From contig NZ_CAJKIS010000010.1 of assembly GCF_905200055.1 (NCBI RefSeq), positions 1 to 60,780 of the forward strand: a stretch of DNA of 60,780 nucleotides. The letters run 5' to 3'. A program made the translations under genes and the position numbers. The notes beneath the pieces are model-generated. The model was not told the DNA's origin. It made no database searches and saw only the letters and a program-made list of their open reading frames with translations. Source of the stretch: an uncultured Fusobacterium sp. (GTDB lineage: Bacteria; Fusobacteriota; Fusobacteriia; Fusobacteriales; Fusobacteriaceae). The number at the start of each line of letters is the position of its first letter. The stretch's first letter is position 1. Shown piece after piece: positions 44,150 through 52,432 of this stretch.

Positions 44150-45175
44150 TTATTCCTCCCCCAATCTTTTTATTACTCTAACTATATTTAAACCTACTGG
44201 ACATTTTTCTACACATCTTCCACAACCTACACAAGAGTATAGTCCATCGTGATTTTTAGGATAATATACTAATTTGTGCATAAATCTTTGTCTAACTCTT
44301 TGTAGTTGAGATGTTCTAGGGTTTCCATGTGCCATACGTGTAAAATCTGAAATCATACAAGAGTCCCAACATCTGTATCTCTCTCCACTATTTCCACCAT
44401 CATAATCCTTTACATCATAACAGTGGCAAGTAGGACAAACAAATGTACATGACCCACAAGCTAGACATTTTTTACTAATATCTCCCCAGAAATCTTCCAT
44501 ATCAAAGATCTCTTGTTGAGCTTTTGTTATATTCTTAGGATCTAAAGCTTTTAAAGGTAGATTAGCTACTTTCCCCTTTATAGAGTTTTTCTACTCCTCA
44601 AGATCAGCCATATCTCCATCTTCTAAAAGTGTAGCAACAGAGTTTAATAATCTCTCTCCCTTTTCACTTTTAGCTTCTAAATATAGGTAATCTCCCTTTT
44701 CCCAAGTAGCCACATCTGATGCTGGAGATGCCTCTGAAGGATCTATTCCAAATGCTGTACAGAAACAAGTTTCTTCTGGATTGTTACAAGCAAAAGTCAC
44801 TATTATTCCTCTATCTCTATGAGCTTTATAGTAAGTATCTACTGGTTGTCTTAAAAAGATGTTATCCATTATTTTAAAACTTGCAGCATCACAGTTTCTT
44901 ACCCCAAAAACAACATACTCTCTACCTTCAACAGCTACTGGAGTAAGTTCAAGTTTCTTCTTGCTATGTTTAAATTTTAGATATGTTTCAGTTTGTGGAA
45001 AAACAAACTCTTTTACTGATGAATTAGTTTTTAAAACATCTAATCTTATATTTTTATCAGCTTCATAAGCTCCAAAATTAACTAAAGTTCCTTTGTCCAT
45101 AGGAAGAAATAAATCGAAGTTGCTGTTTATAGCTTCCCATAATTCAGGCAATCTACTTTTTAAAATTCTTTTCAT
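44150..45175 (-). pseudogene. flxB: FlxB-like Fe-S subunit interrupted by one in-frame amber codon
   Basis: The N-terminal part (194 residues, ATG 45175) ends at TAG 44591-44593. The same frame then stays open for 30 codons and runs into a 116-residue part (ATG 44500) with CLACGSCTFVCPTC and CVGCGRCVEKCP, two 4Fe-4S motifs. The two parts plus the link total about 341 residues, the length of AsrA-type proteins. No frameshift or deletion is present. The site is the flexible link between domains. It may be a nonsense mutation, a sequencing error, readthrough, or two separate chains; only a weak AAGAGA precedes ATG 44500. Confidence 0.7.
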
Positions 45176-46041
45176 TATTTCCCTCCTTTTTTCACTGCAA
45201 AGTTATCTTTATCCTCTAAAGTGTATGATACCAATGGTGAAGGTGTAGTTGAATCCATTCCAGCTTCCCACTCTCCATAAGTTTCATTTAAATCTTTAAT
45301 TATCTTTCTATTTAATAGGTCAAGTCTGATGTGAGCAGGGCAAACTCTTGCACACTCTCCACAGTCAACACAGTTTCCACCAACGTGGTAAGCTCTTGTT
45401 AAGTGGAAGAATCCATTTTCAGTTTCAGTATTTGCTTTTCCTAATACATTTGCATCATCATTGTCAAATACACATTTTACACAGCTACAAGCTGGGCAGA
45501 TATTACGACAAGCATTACATCTTATACATCTTGAAAACTCATTACTCCAAAACTCATATCTCTCATCAGCACTCATATTTTCAAGGATTCTTACCTCTCT
45601 AAATCTATCCTCTGGATCTCCTAAAGAAGTAACCTCTTCTCCTATAAGTTCATCATAAACTACTGGGTTTGGATGAAGACAATTTTCGCATTTAGTATAT
45701 TTTTGATTTTTAGAATCTACCATTCCACTACAAGGGATTCCCCAAACATATACCTTTTCTCTCTCTATTCTATTATCTCTTAAAAGTTGGTTGAATCCTA
45801 AAGAGTCACAACCTTTTAAGAAGATTCCTACTTTCTCATATTTTCTAGTTTGTTCTATCAGATATTTACTTAGATTGTTTACACAATACTTGTCAAAAAC
45901 AAGAGAATCTGCTTTTTCTGCTTCAGTTATAAAAACAGGAGTAGACTCAAAAGAAAAATCCCCTTTTTCCCAACCAATAACCATCTGAACTTTATTACTT
46001 AAAAGTGCTTCTTTAGCTATCTCTCTAATTTTATCAGTCAT
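45175..46041 (-). CDS. flxC: FlxC: Fe-S subunit of the Flx module
   Basis: About 288 residues from ATG 46041, which overlaps the flxD stop (TAATG); the ATG at 46050 is less likely. The N-terminal part resembles the FrhB/FdhB-type domain (VGIFLKGCDSLGFNQLL, VYVWGIPCSG, KCENCLHPNP). The C-terminal part has two 4Fe-4S motifs, CIRCNACRNICPAC near residue 170 and CVDCGECARVCP near 222. It should relay electrons between FlxA/FlxB and FlxD/HdrA. Its stop overlaps the flxB ATG (TAATG). Confidence 0.8.
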   Translation of the reverse strand: MTDKIREIAKEALLSNKVQMVIGWEKGDFSFESTPVFITEAEKADSLVFDKYCVNNLSKYLIEQTRKYEKVGIFLKGCDSLGFNQLLRDNRIEREKVYVWGIPCSGMVDSKNQKYTKCENCLHPNPVVYDELIGEEVTSLGDPEDRFREVRILENMSADERYEFWSNEFSRCIRCNACRNICPACSCVKCVFDNDDANVLGKANTETENGFFHLTRAYHVGGNCVDCGECARVCPAHIRLDLLNRKIIKDLNETYGEWEAGMDSTTPSPLVSYTLEDKDNFAVKKGGK

Positions 46042-46490
46042 TATTTCCATCTACCGTCCTTCAACTTTTTATTTGGTCCAAGTCTATGAACATTTTCTAA
46101 AACTTCATTCATAACTGTTGCAAATTTATTTGCTTCAGCTGCTGATATCCAATCTATTTTGAAACGTTCCTTTTCAATTCCTAAATACTCAAGAAGATTG
46201 ATGAATATTGAGAAACGACGTCTTGTATAGTAGTTTCCTGTTGAGTAGTGACAATCTCCTGGGTGACAACCTGCTATTACCACTCCATCTGCTCCCTTTT
46301 GGAAAGCTCTTATTATAAAGTTAGTATTTACTCTACATGAGCAAGGAACTCTTATAATCTTAACATTTGCAGGGTAGTTTAATCTGCTAGTTCCTGCAAG
46401 GTCAGCTCCTGCATAACTACACCAGTTACAGCAAAATGCAACTATTAGAGGTTTAAATTCTTCTTTTTCAACTTTTTCTATAGACGACAT
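46041..46490 (-). CDS. flxD: FlxD: MvhD-family 2Fe-2S linker subunit
   Basis: 149 residues. MvhD/FlpD pattern: FCCNWCSYAGADLAG near residue 20, VPCSCRVN near residue 49 and AGCHPGDCHY near residue 73, giving the cysteines for the 2Fe-2S cluster. In methanogens MvhD joins the hydrogenase to HdrA; in FlxABCD-HdrABC the equivalent subunit joins Flx to HdrA. It overlaps hdrA by 13 bp. Confidence 0.88.
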   Translation of the reverse strand: MSSIEKVEKEEFKPLIVAFCCNWCSYAGADLAGTSRLNYPANVKIIRVPCSCRVNTNFIIRAFQKGADGVVIAGCHPGDCHYSTGNYYTRRRFSIFINLLEYLGIEKERFKIDWISAAEANKFATVMNEVLENVHRLGPNKKLKDGRWK

Positions 46491-48463
46491 ATTGCATCTA
46501 CCTCCGCCATAATTTGTTTATTTGAGAATCCTTTAAGGTCAATAGCTCCTGGACGACAAGAAACTGTACATCCTCCACAACCTTGACAAAGAGCCTCATT
46601 TACTGTTGCTATAAGTTTTCTTACAACCTTTCCATGCTCTCTTAAATCTGTCATTTTCAATGTGATAGCATCGTAAGGACACATCTCAGCACATTGTCCA
46701 CAACCACTACATAGATCAGTATTAACTGCTGATACACAAGGGTTAGTTACAAGTTTATCTTTACTTAAAAGAATAATAGCTTTTGCTGCTGCTGCACTTG
46801 CTTGAGCAACTGTTTCAGGTATATCTTTAGGTCCTTGACAAGCTCCTGCTAAATAGATTCCTGCTGAAGCTGTTTCAACTGGTTTTAATTTAGGGTGAGC
46901 CTCTGTAAAGAAGTTATTTGTATCTGTACTGATATTAAGTTTTCTCTTTAATGCCACTGCATCATCTTTAGCTCTTGTAGCAGCTGCAAGAACTACCATA
47001 TCAGCATCAATTACAACAGTTTGCCCCGTAAGAGCATCTACACCATTTACCATAAGTTTATCCCCTTGAGGGAACACCTTACCAACCATACCTTTTATAT
47101 ATTGCACTCCATACTCTTCAACAGCTCTTCTTTGGAACTCATCGAAGTTTTTCCCCGGAGTTCTTACATCTATATAGAATACATATGCTTCTACATCTGG
47201 ATATTTATCTCTCAATAACATTGCATGTTTAGCTGTGTACATACAACAGATTTTTGAACAATAAGGTTTTCCTCTATCGCTTGTATCTCTTGAACCAACA
47301 CATTGAACAAATACAACTTTCTTAGGTTTTGTATGATCAGAAAGTTTTAAAAGTTTTCCGTGAGTAGGTCCAGCAGCATTTGTAAGTCTTTCAAACTCTA
47401 GTGAAGTAATTACATTTGGATGATCATAGTTGTACTCTCCAAATTTAGAAAGATCTATTAGATCATAACCAGTAGCAACTACTATTGCTCCATATTTTTG
47501 TTCTATAATCTCATCTTTTTGATTAAAATCTATTGCCTTTGCCATACAAAGTTTTTCACAGATTCCACATTTACCTGTTTTCATCTTAATACATTGAGTT
47601 GTATCAATTACAGGTACGTTAGGTACTGCTTGAGCAAATGCTTTATATATTGCTCCTCTATTTGTAAGATTTTCTTCAAATTCATTTCCAGCTTTTCTTG
47701 ATGGACATTTTTCAACACAGATTCCACAACCTGTACATTTGTCCATATCTACATATCTAGCTTTTTTCTTAATTGAAACAGTAAAGTTTCCTACATATCC
47801 ATTTACAGCTTCAATCTCACTATATGTATGTAGTGTGATATTAGGGTGCATTGAAGCATCAACCATTTTTGGTGTTAAGATACAAGCTGAACAATCTAGT
47901 GTAGGGAAAGTTTTGTCTAATTGAGCCATCTTTCCACCTATACTTGGTTGTTTCTCAACTATGTCAACTTTGTATCCTGCATCTGCTATATCAAGGGCAG
48001 TTTGAATACCTGCAATTCCTCCACCTATTACAAGAGCTCTCTTTTCAACTTGGCTCTCTCCTGCAACTAATGGGGCATTTAAAAGTGCCTTTGCAACAGC
48101 AGCTTTTACCAATGAAATAGCCTTTGCTGTTCCCTCTACTTTATCTTTATGAACCCATGAACAGTGTTCTCTTATATTTGCAATCTCAACAAGATATGGA
48201 TTTAATCCTGCTTTTTCAGCAGCATTACGGAATGTTGTTTCGTGCATTCTTGGTGAACATGAAGCAACTACCACTCTAGTTAAGTTATGCTCCTTTATTG
48301 CATCTTTTAACATTGTTTGCCCAATCTCAGAGCACATATATTGATAATTTATTGAATATACTACTCCTGGTATGTCCTTAGCAGCTTCTGAAACTTTTTC
48401 TACATCAACAGTTCCTGCTATATTATTTCCACACCAGCATACAAAAACTCCAACTCTTTGCAA
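46478..48463 (-). CDS. hdrA: HdrA: electron-bifurcating FAD/Fe-S subunit
   Basis: 661 residues from a TTG start, with AAGGAGG 7 nt upstream. N-terminal thioredoxin-reductase-like cap (GVFVCWCGNNIAG), FAD-binding VIGGGIAGIQTALDIADAG near residue 145, an inserted ferredoxin motif CTGCGICVEKCPSRK near residue 240, and two C-terminal 4Fe-4S motifs (CSGCGQCAEMCP near 590, CQGCGGCTVSCR near 627). In HdrABC complexes the HdrA FAD splits an electron pair between ferredoxin and the HdrB/C path. Full length. Confidence 0.92.
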   Translation of the reverse strand: MQRVGVFVCWCGNNIAGTVDVEKVSEAAKDIPGVVYSINYQYMCSEIGQTMLKDAIKEHNLTRVVVASCSPRMHETTFRNAAEKAGLNPYLVEIANIREHCSWVHKDKVEGTAKAISLVKAAVAKALLNAPLVAGESQVEKRALVIGGGIAGIQTALDIADAGYKVDIVEKQPSIGGKMAQLDKTFPTLDCSACILTPKMVDASMHPNITLHTYSEIEAVNGYVGNFTVSIKKKARYVDMDKCTGCGICVEKCPSRKAGNEFEENLTNRGAIYKAFAQAVPNVPVIDTTQCIKMKTGKCGICEKLCMAKAIDFNQKDEIIEQKYGAIVVATGYDLIDLSKFGEYNYDHPNVITSLEFERLTNAAGPTHGKLLKLSDHTKPKKVVFVQCVGSRDTSDRGKPYCSKICCMYTAKHAMLLRDKYPDVEAYVFYIDVRTPGKNFDEFQRRAVEEYGVQYIKGMVGKVFPQGDKLMVNGVDALTGQTVVIDADMVVLAAATRAKDDAVALKRKLNISTDTNNFFTEAHPKLKPVETASAGIYLAGACQGPKDIPETVAQASAAAAKAIILLSKDKLVTNPCVSAVNTDLCSGCGQCAEMCPYDAITLKMTDLREHGKVVRKLIATVNEALCQGCGGCTVSCRPGAIDLKGFSNKQIMAEVDAICRL

Positions 48464-48487
48464 TCTTTTTCCTCCTTACAAAAATAG

Positions 48488-48901
48488 CTATTTACTATAT
48501 TTACGAAATGCACTCATAAATGCTTGTTGTGGCATTTTCTTATCTGCCATTAAACTAGGTATATCTTCAGGTTTTAATCTATTTTCATCTTTTCTTCTTA
48601 CTATTGTCAATCTAACTGCTTCCATCAATTTACATAGATCAACATTTCTAGGACAACGTGATGCACAAGTAAAGCAAGATGCACATGCCCAAATAGTTTT
48701 ACTATTTTTTACACTTTCTAAATCTCCCATTTGAAGATATCTAATAATTTGATGTGGAAGTATATCCATTCCATCAGTAGCAGGACAACCAGCACTACAT
48801 TTTCCACATTGCATACAATCTGCAATCTTCTCTTTGCTAATCTCCTCTATTAGAGCTATATCTTTTTTATCTTTATTGAAAATCTTTTTTTCCCTTTCCA
48901 A
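48488..48901 (-). CDS. hdrC: HdrC: two-cluster Fe-S subunit
   Basis: 137 residues from a TTG start after GGAGGAGAAA. Two 4Fe-4S motifs, CMQCGKCSAGCP near residue 29 and CASCFTCASRCP near 73, in the HdrC helical scaffold. It carries electrons from HdrA to HdrB. Sits between hdrB (27-bp gap) and hdrA (24-bp gap). Confidence 0.88.
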   Translation of the reverse strand: MEREKKIFNKDKKDIALIEEISKEKIADCMQCGKCSAGCPATDGMDILPHQIIRYLQMGDLESVKNSKTIWACASCFTCASRCPRNVDLCKLMEAVRLTIVRRKDENRLKPEDIPSLMADKKMPQQAFMSAFRKYSK

Positions 48902-48928
48902 TTTCTCCTCCTCAAACTAACCAACAGT

Positions 48929-49699
48929 TTATTTTACCCCTAAAGCCTCTGCTAGAAGTTCAGTAAAATATTTTACTGACATCTCCTCTCTAAGCTCAAG
49001 ATTGTATTTACATAGAGGACAAGCTGTTACTATCTCCTCTGCTCCATTTTCCATAGCTGATTTTGTAATCTTTTCACTCATTCTATCAGTAAGTTCTTTA
49101 TTATTTACTGCAAGATATGCTCCACAACACTCTGTTCTATAAGGATAAACTATCGGAGTCCCTCCAAGAGCTTTTATAAAATCCTCTATAATAGTAGGAT
49201 TTTCAGGATCATCCATCTGCATATCTTTTTTAGGTTTTAAAAGCATACAACCATAATATGCTCCGATTTTACGATTTAAAGGGTTTGTTACCTTTTCTTT
49301 TATAGTATCAAAACCGATCTCATCTCTTAGCATTTCAAGATAATGAATTACAGAACCCTCTCCGTTATATTGGTTTTCAAGTTCTAAGTAGTTGTTTGCT
49401 TTTCTTCTGAAGTTTTCATCTTTTTTTAGATCTTCATTAGTTCTTTTTAAAACGTGGTGACAAGCAGAACAAATTGTTACTAACTTTTCTCCCTTTGAAT
49501 GTGCTGAAGCTAAACTTCTAACTGATGAAAGTCTTGAAGCGATCTCATCAGAACCTAGAGGATATACAGCTCCACAACATTGCCACTCTTTTTGTTCTTC
49601 TAGTTCTACACCTAAAGCTTTAGCAGAATCTAATCCATATTTTTCAAGCTCTTGTGCCTTTGTCTTTAAAGTACAACCAGGGTAATAGCTAAATTTCAT
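48929..49699 (-). CDS. hdrB: HdrB: CCG-domain catalytic subunit
   Basis: 256 residues with two complete CCG domains. The first has YYPGC at 6-10, CC in WQCCG near 40 and CSAC near 78; the second has YYGC near 149, ECCGAY near 190 and CPLC near 225. In methanogens these bind two non-cubane 4Fe-4S clusters that split the CoM-S-S-CoB disulfide. That substrate is not expected here, so the acceptor is open; the tfr-like genes in the operon suggest fumarate. First gene of the operon. Confidence 0.92.
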   Translation of the reverse strand: MKFSYYPGCTLKTKAQELEKYGLDSAKALGVELEEQKEWQCCGAVYPLGSDEIASRLSSVRSLASAHSKGEKLVTICSACHHVLKRTNEDLKKDENFRRKANNYLELENQYNGEGSVIHYLEMLRDEIGFDTIKEKVTNPLNRKIGAYYGCMLLKPKKDMQMDDPENPTIIEDFIKALGGTPIVYPYRTECCGAYLAVNNKELTDRMSEKITKSAMENGAEEIVTACPLCKYNLELREEMSVKYFTELLAEALGVK

Positions 49700-49832
49700 T
49701 AATTTCTTCCCTCCTTATAGTTATAGAAATACATATTTTGATTATTTTAAAATTTATTTTCATTTTCTTCAAAAATCTTTTGATCACTTTCAAATGAAAG
49801 AGTTCTATTTTTGTACTAAATATATTAATATA

Positions 49833-49861
49833 TTTATAATATATTATCCATTTCCTGTCAA
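49833..49861 (-). promoter_or_regulatory. Promoter of the hdr-flx-tfr operon
   Basis: Leftward TTGACA (49856-49861), 17 bp, TATAAA (49833-49838), giving a leader of about 125 nt before hdrB. The leader holds a palindrome ACTTTCA-AA-TGAAAG near 49790. The rest of the gene-free stretch 49700-50019 is AT-rich with no other feature except the MATE terminator. Confidence 0.7.
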
Positions 49862-49989
49862 GTTATTTTTCTATTAATAACAAAATAATATTTATTTTTT
49901 ATCTTTTTTGTATAAAAAAAGTTCGAAAAATATTTTTTATAAGAAATACTTAAACTAAAATTAAATATAATTATATTATAACAAAAAAA

Positions 49990-50010
49990 GGTTACCATAA
50001 TATAGTAACC
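49990..50010 (-). terminator. Terminator of the MATE gene
   Basis: GGTTAC (49990-49995) pairs with GTAACC (50005-50010), with seven Us on the minus-strand side. Confidence 0.7.
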
Positions 50011-50019
50011 TAAATCAAA

Positions 50020-51363
50020 TTATTTTAATTTTTTTGTTAATCTCCAAGTTATTTGAGCAATAGCCTTTTTCATCAAATAATAACTTACCACTAGACACAT
50101 AAGCTCAGCTATTGGAATAGATAGCCAAATCCCTTTTGCCCCTATCAGATCTGGAAGTATAAATAGTGGAATAGCTATAAATACTATTGATCTACCTAGT
50201 GAAACTACAACAGATTCAATAGGTTTCTCTATTGATGTCAAGAAAGATGTTGATATTATATTTAAGAAAGAGATCAGATAAGCAAAGCTAATATAAAATA
50301 GAGCAGTTTTAGCTAAACTCATTAATTCTTGATTTCCCTTTGAAAATATTCCTATTATAAAGCCACCCCAAATGTGACTTCCTATATATGCAATAGCTCC
50401 TAATGTTCCCCCTGTTATAAGAGAAACTCTCAATACTTTCTTGATTTTGTCCAAATGTCTAGCACCTAAATTGTAAGCAACAAGTGGTTGTAATGCTTGA
50501 GAAAGTCCATATAAACTAATATTTAACATCTGATTTATATAGAAAACTATTGTTAAAGCAGAAACTCCTAATACCCCTATTTTTTTCATAAGAGTTAGAT
50601 TAAATAGATACATAGCAAAAGTTGAAGATACGACAGATAGCATCTCTGAACTTCCATTGAAAAATATGTTCTTTATATCCTTTAAATATATTCTCAAAGA
50701 TTTTTGAGGAAGTTTAAAGTGAAGATTTGGTAATAGAGCAAAAAATCCAAACATACAAGCTAAAAGTGTAGCTACTGCTCCTCCTACCATTCCCCATTGA
50801 AATTTTTGTATAAATAGATAATCTAACAGAGCATTAAAAGTTAAACAGACACTTCCACTTACAAAAACTAAATTAGGTTTCTCCTCTATCTTAACAAAAG
50901 TTTCTGTAAATATAGGAGATGTATAGAAGAAAGCCCCTATCATCATTGGAATCATATAGGCTCTAACATAGGGATAAACTTCCTCATTTGCACCTAAAAA
51001 GTTGATAAAAAAGTCCAAATTAAATAAAACTATCAGAGAGAGAAACTCCAAAACTCCAACTAAAAGCATCAAAGTTATAGAAGTAAGCTCCCTAGCCTTA
51101 TTTAACTTTTTCTTACCAAAGTATATACTTGTGATAACTCCCCCACCTACACATATCATAAGCCCTACACTCATCAAAAAATTTATCAATGGCATAGATA
51201 GATTTACTGCTGCTAACCCTAAAGGTCCAACATTTCTACCTAAGAACATACCATCAATCATAATCTCCAATGAGACAATAAGCATTCCAAAGATACTTGG
51301 AATTGCAAATTTAAAAAATAGCTTAGTTATATTTTCAGTTTCAAGAGCATTTCTTTTTGACAT
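50020..51363 (-). CDS. MATE-family multidrug efflux transporter
   Basis: 447 residues, 12 membrane spans in two bundles. Typical MATE segments: FFKFAIPSIFGMLIVSLEIMIDGMFLG at the N-terminus, GPLGLAAVNLSMP, and ALQPLVAYNLGARHLDKIKKVL at the start of the second half. It exports drugs by Na+ or H+ exchange at the inner membrane. The gene is divergent from a MerR-type regulator, with a MerR-spaced promoter between them. ATG after AAGGGGGTTTTTT. Confidence 0.9.
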   Translation of the reverse strand: MSKRNALETENITKLFFKFAIPSIFGMLIVSLEIMIDGMFLGRNVGPLGLAAVNLSMPLINFLMSVGLMICVGGGVITSIYFGKKKLNKARELTSITLMLLVGVLEFLSLIVLFNLDFFINFLGANEEVYPYVRAYMIPMMIGAFFYTSPIFTETFVKIEEKPNLVFVSGSVCLTFNALLDYLFIQKFQWGMVGGAVATLLACMFGFFALLPNLHFKLPQKSLRIYLKDIKNIFFNGSSEMLSVVSSTFAMYLFNLTLMKKIGVLGVSALTIVFYINQMLNISLYGLSQALQPLVAYNLGARHLDKIKKVLRVSLITGGTLGAIAYIGSHIWGGFIIGIFSKGNQELMSLAKTALFYISFAYLISFLNIISTSFLTSIEKPIESVVVSLGRSIVFIAIPLFILPDLIGAKGIWLSIPIAELMCLVVSYYLMKKAIAQITWRLTKKLK

Positions 51364-51406
51364 AAAAAACCCCCTTAAAATATTTTATTTTTCTCTTAAC
51401 CATGGT

Positions 51407-51438
51407 ATTATAATCTATATACTTAACTATACAGTCAA
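51407..51438 (-). promoter_or_regulatory. MerR-type promoter of the MATE gene
   Basis: Leftward TTGACT (51433-51438) and TATAAT (51407-51412) are separated by 20 bp, longer than optimal, as in MerR-activated promoters. The 20-bp spacer is itself a near-palindrome (16 of 20 symmetric). It overlaps the start region of the regulator gene. Confidence 0.65.
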
Positions 51439-51452
51439 GAGGTGAAATTAAA

Positions 51453-52280
51453 ATGAAAAATAGATATAAAATTTCTGAAATAGCTAAGATTTTTAATATA
51501 TCACGTCAAACTTTAATTTTTTATCATAAAAAAAATATTCTTATCCCTGATATAATAGATGAAGAGAATGGTTATAGATATTATTCAAATGAACAAATAT
51601 GGGATCTTTTCTTTCTTCTTACATTAAAGAAAGCTGGGTTTTCATTGGAAGAGATAAAAGCTTATAGTGAGATTAAAAATAGTGATAAAAGCATAATTTT
51701 TTTAGAAAATAAGATAAATGAGATAGATAAAAAAATATCTGAATTGAAAAAATCTAAAAAAACTATCTTAAAAAAACTTGAAAATATTAGAGATTTTTCC
51801 TCTACTTCAACAAAGGAAGAGGAGTTCAAAATAGAAGAGATTGAGAATATAAATTGGTATTCTATTGATATGAAAGAGAAAACCGATGAAGTGGAGATGG
51901 CAACAAACTATGAAAAATTAAACTCCTTTGCTAAAAAATATAGTATAGATGATATTGAATATATCACAATGACAGAGATAGAAAACATTGAAAATGTTAA
52001 AATTGATGGTGGAATTGTTCCAGTAGAAAAAGTTGGGATAGTAATACCTAAAAATATTGTAATTGAAAAAAGCGAAGAACTAATTTTAGGAAAAGTTATA
52101 TCTATAAAATATAATAATCCATATAGTAATTTAGTTAAAACATATCAAAATTTAAAAAGCTATATTGAAAAAAATGGATATAAAACTTATGGTTATGCTA
52201 TTGAAATTGCACATGAACTGACTATCTCCACAGAAAAAGGTATCGGAGGAATATTGAAGATAGTAGTTCCAATTAAATAA
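51453..52280 (+). CDS. MerR-family regulator of the MATE pump
   Basis: 275 residues. N-terminal winged helix-turn-helix (YKISEIAKIFNISRQTLIFYHKK, ENGYRYYSNEQIWDLFFLL), a long dimerisation coiled coil (about 80-115), then a sensor domain resembling GyrI-like multidrug-binding folds, as in BmrR. It likely activates the divergent MATE gene when a drug binds. ATG after AAGAGGTGAAATTAAA. Confidence 0.85.
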   Translation: MKNRYKISEIAKIFNISRQTLIFYHKKNILIPDIIDEENGYRYYSNEQIWDLFFLLTLKKAGFSLEEIKAYSEIKNSDKSIIFLENKINEIDKKISELKKSKKTILKKLENIRDFSSTSTKEEEFKIEEIENINWYSIDMKEKTDEVEMATNYEKLNSFAKKYSIDDIEYITMTEIENIENVKIDGGIVPVEKVGIVIPKNIVIEKSEELILGKVISIKYNNPYSNLVKTYQNLKSYIEKNGYKTYGYAIEIAHELTISTEKGIGGILKIVVPIK

Positions 52281-52374
52281 AAAATTTAAAAATAAAAAAA
52301 CATTTTCTATAAGATGCGAATTCTCTCATTAATATGTCTTTTTTTATAAATGAAATAAAAACTATTCACTAAAA

Positions 52375-52401
52375 TGTCACAATTTTGTAATACAATATTA
52401 A
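52375..52401 (+). promoter_or_regulatory. Promoter/operator region of the RND operon
   Basis: TGTCACAATT (52375-52384) followed by TACAAT (52391-52396). The same ten bases occur at 58102-58111 before an orphan hairpin, also followed by TACAAT. Possible shared regulatory site. Confidence 0.35.
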
Positions 52402-52432
52402 AATATAACTTTATTATCATAAGGAGGAAAAA

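Noticed and set aside
44591..44593. TAG in flxB as pyrrolysine
   Set aside because: No pylT or pylS is seen in the window, the lineage is not known for pyrrolysine, and the site is a poorly conserved link between domains rather than an active site.
46478..49699. HdrABC as evidence of methanogenesis
   Set aside because: All flanking genes are bacterial (PBP1A, RND efflux, prophage) and the MvhD/Flx partners match the NADH-dependent bacterial form.
49780..49810. Palindrome in the hdrB leader as a Rex (NADH-sensing) site
   Set aside because: It does not contain the TTGTGA/TTCACAA-type half-sites expected for Rex.
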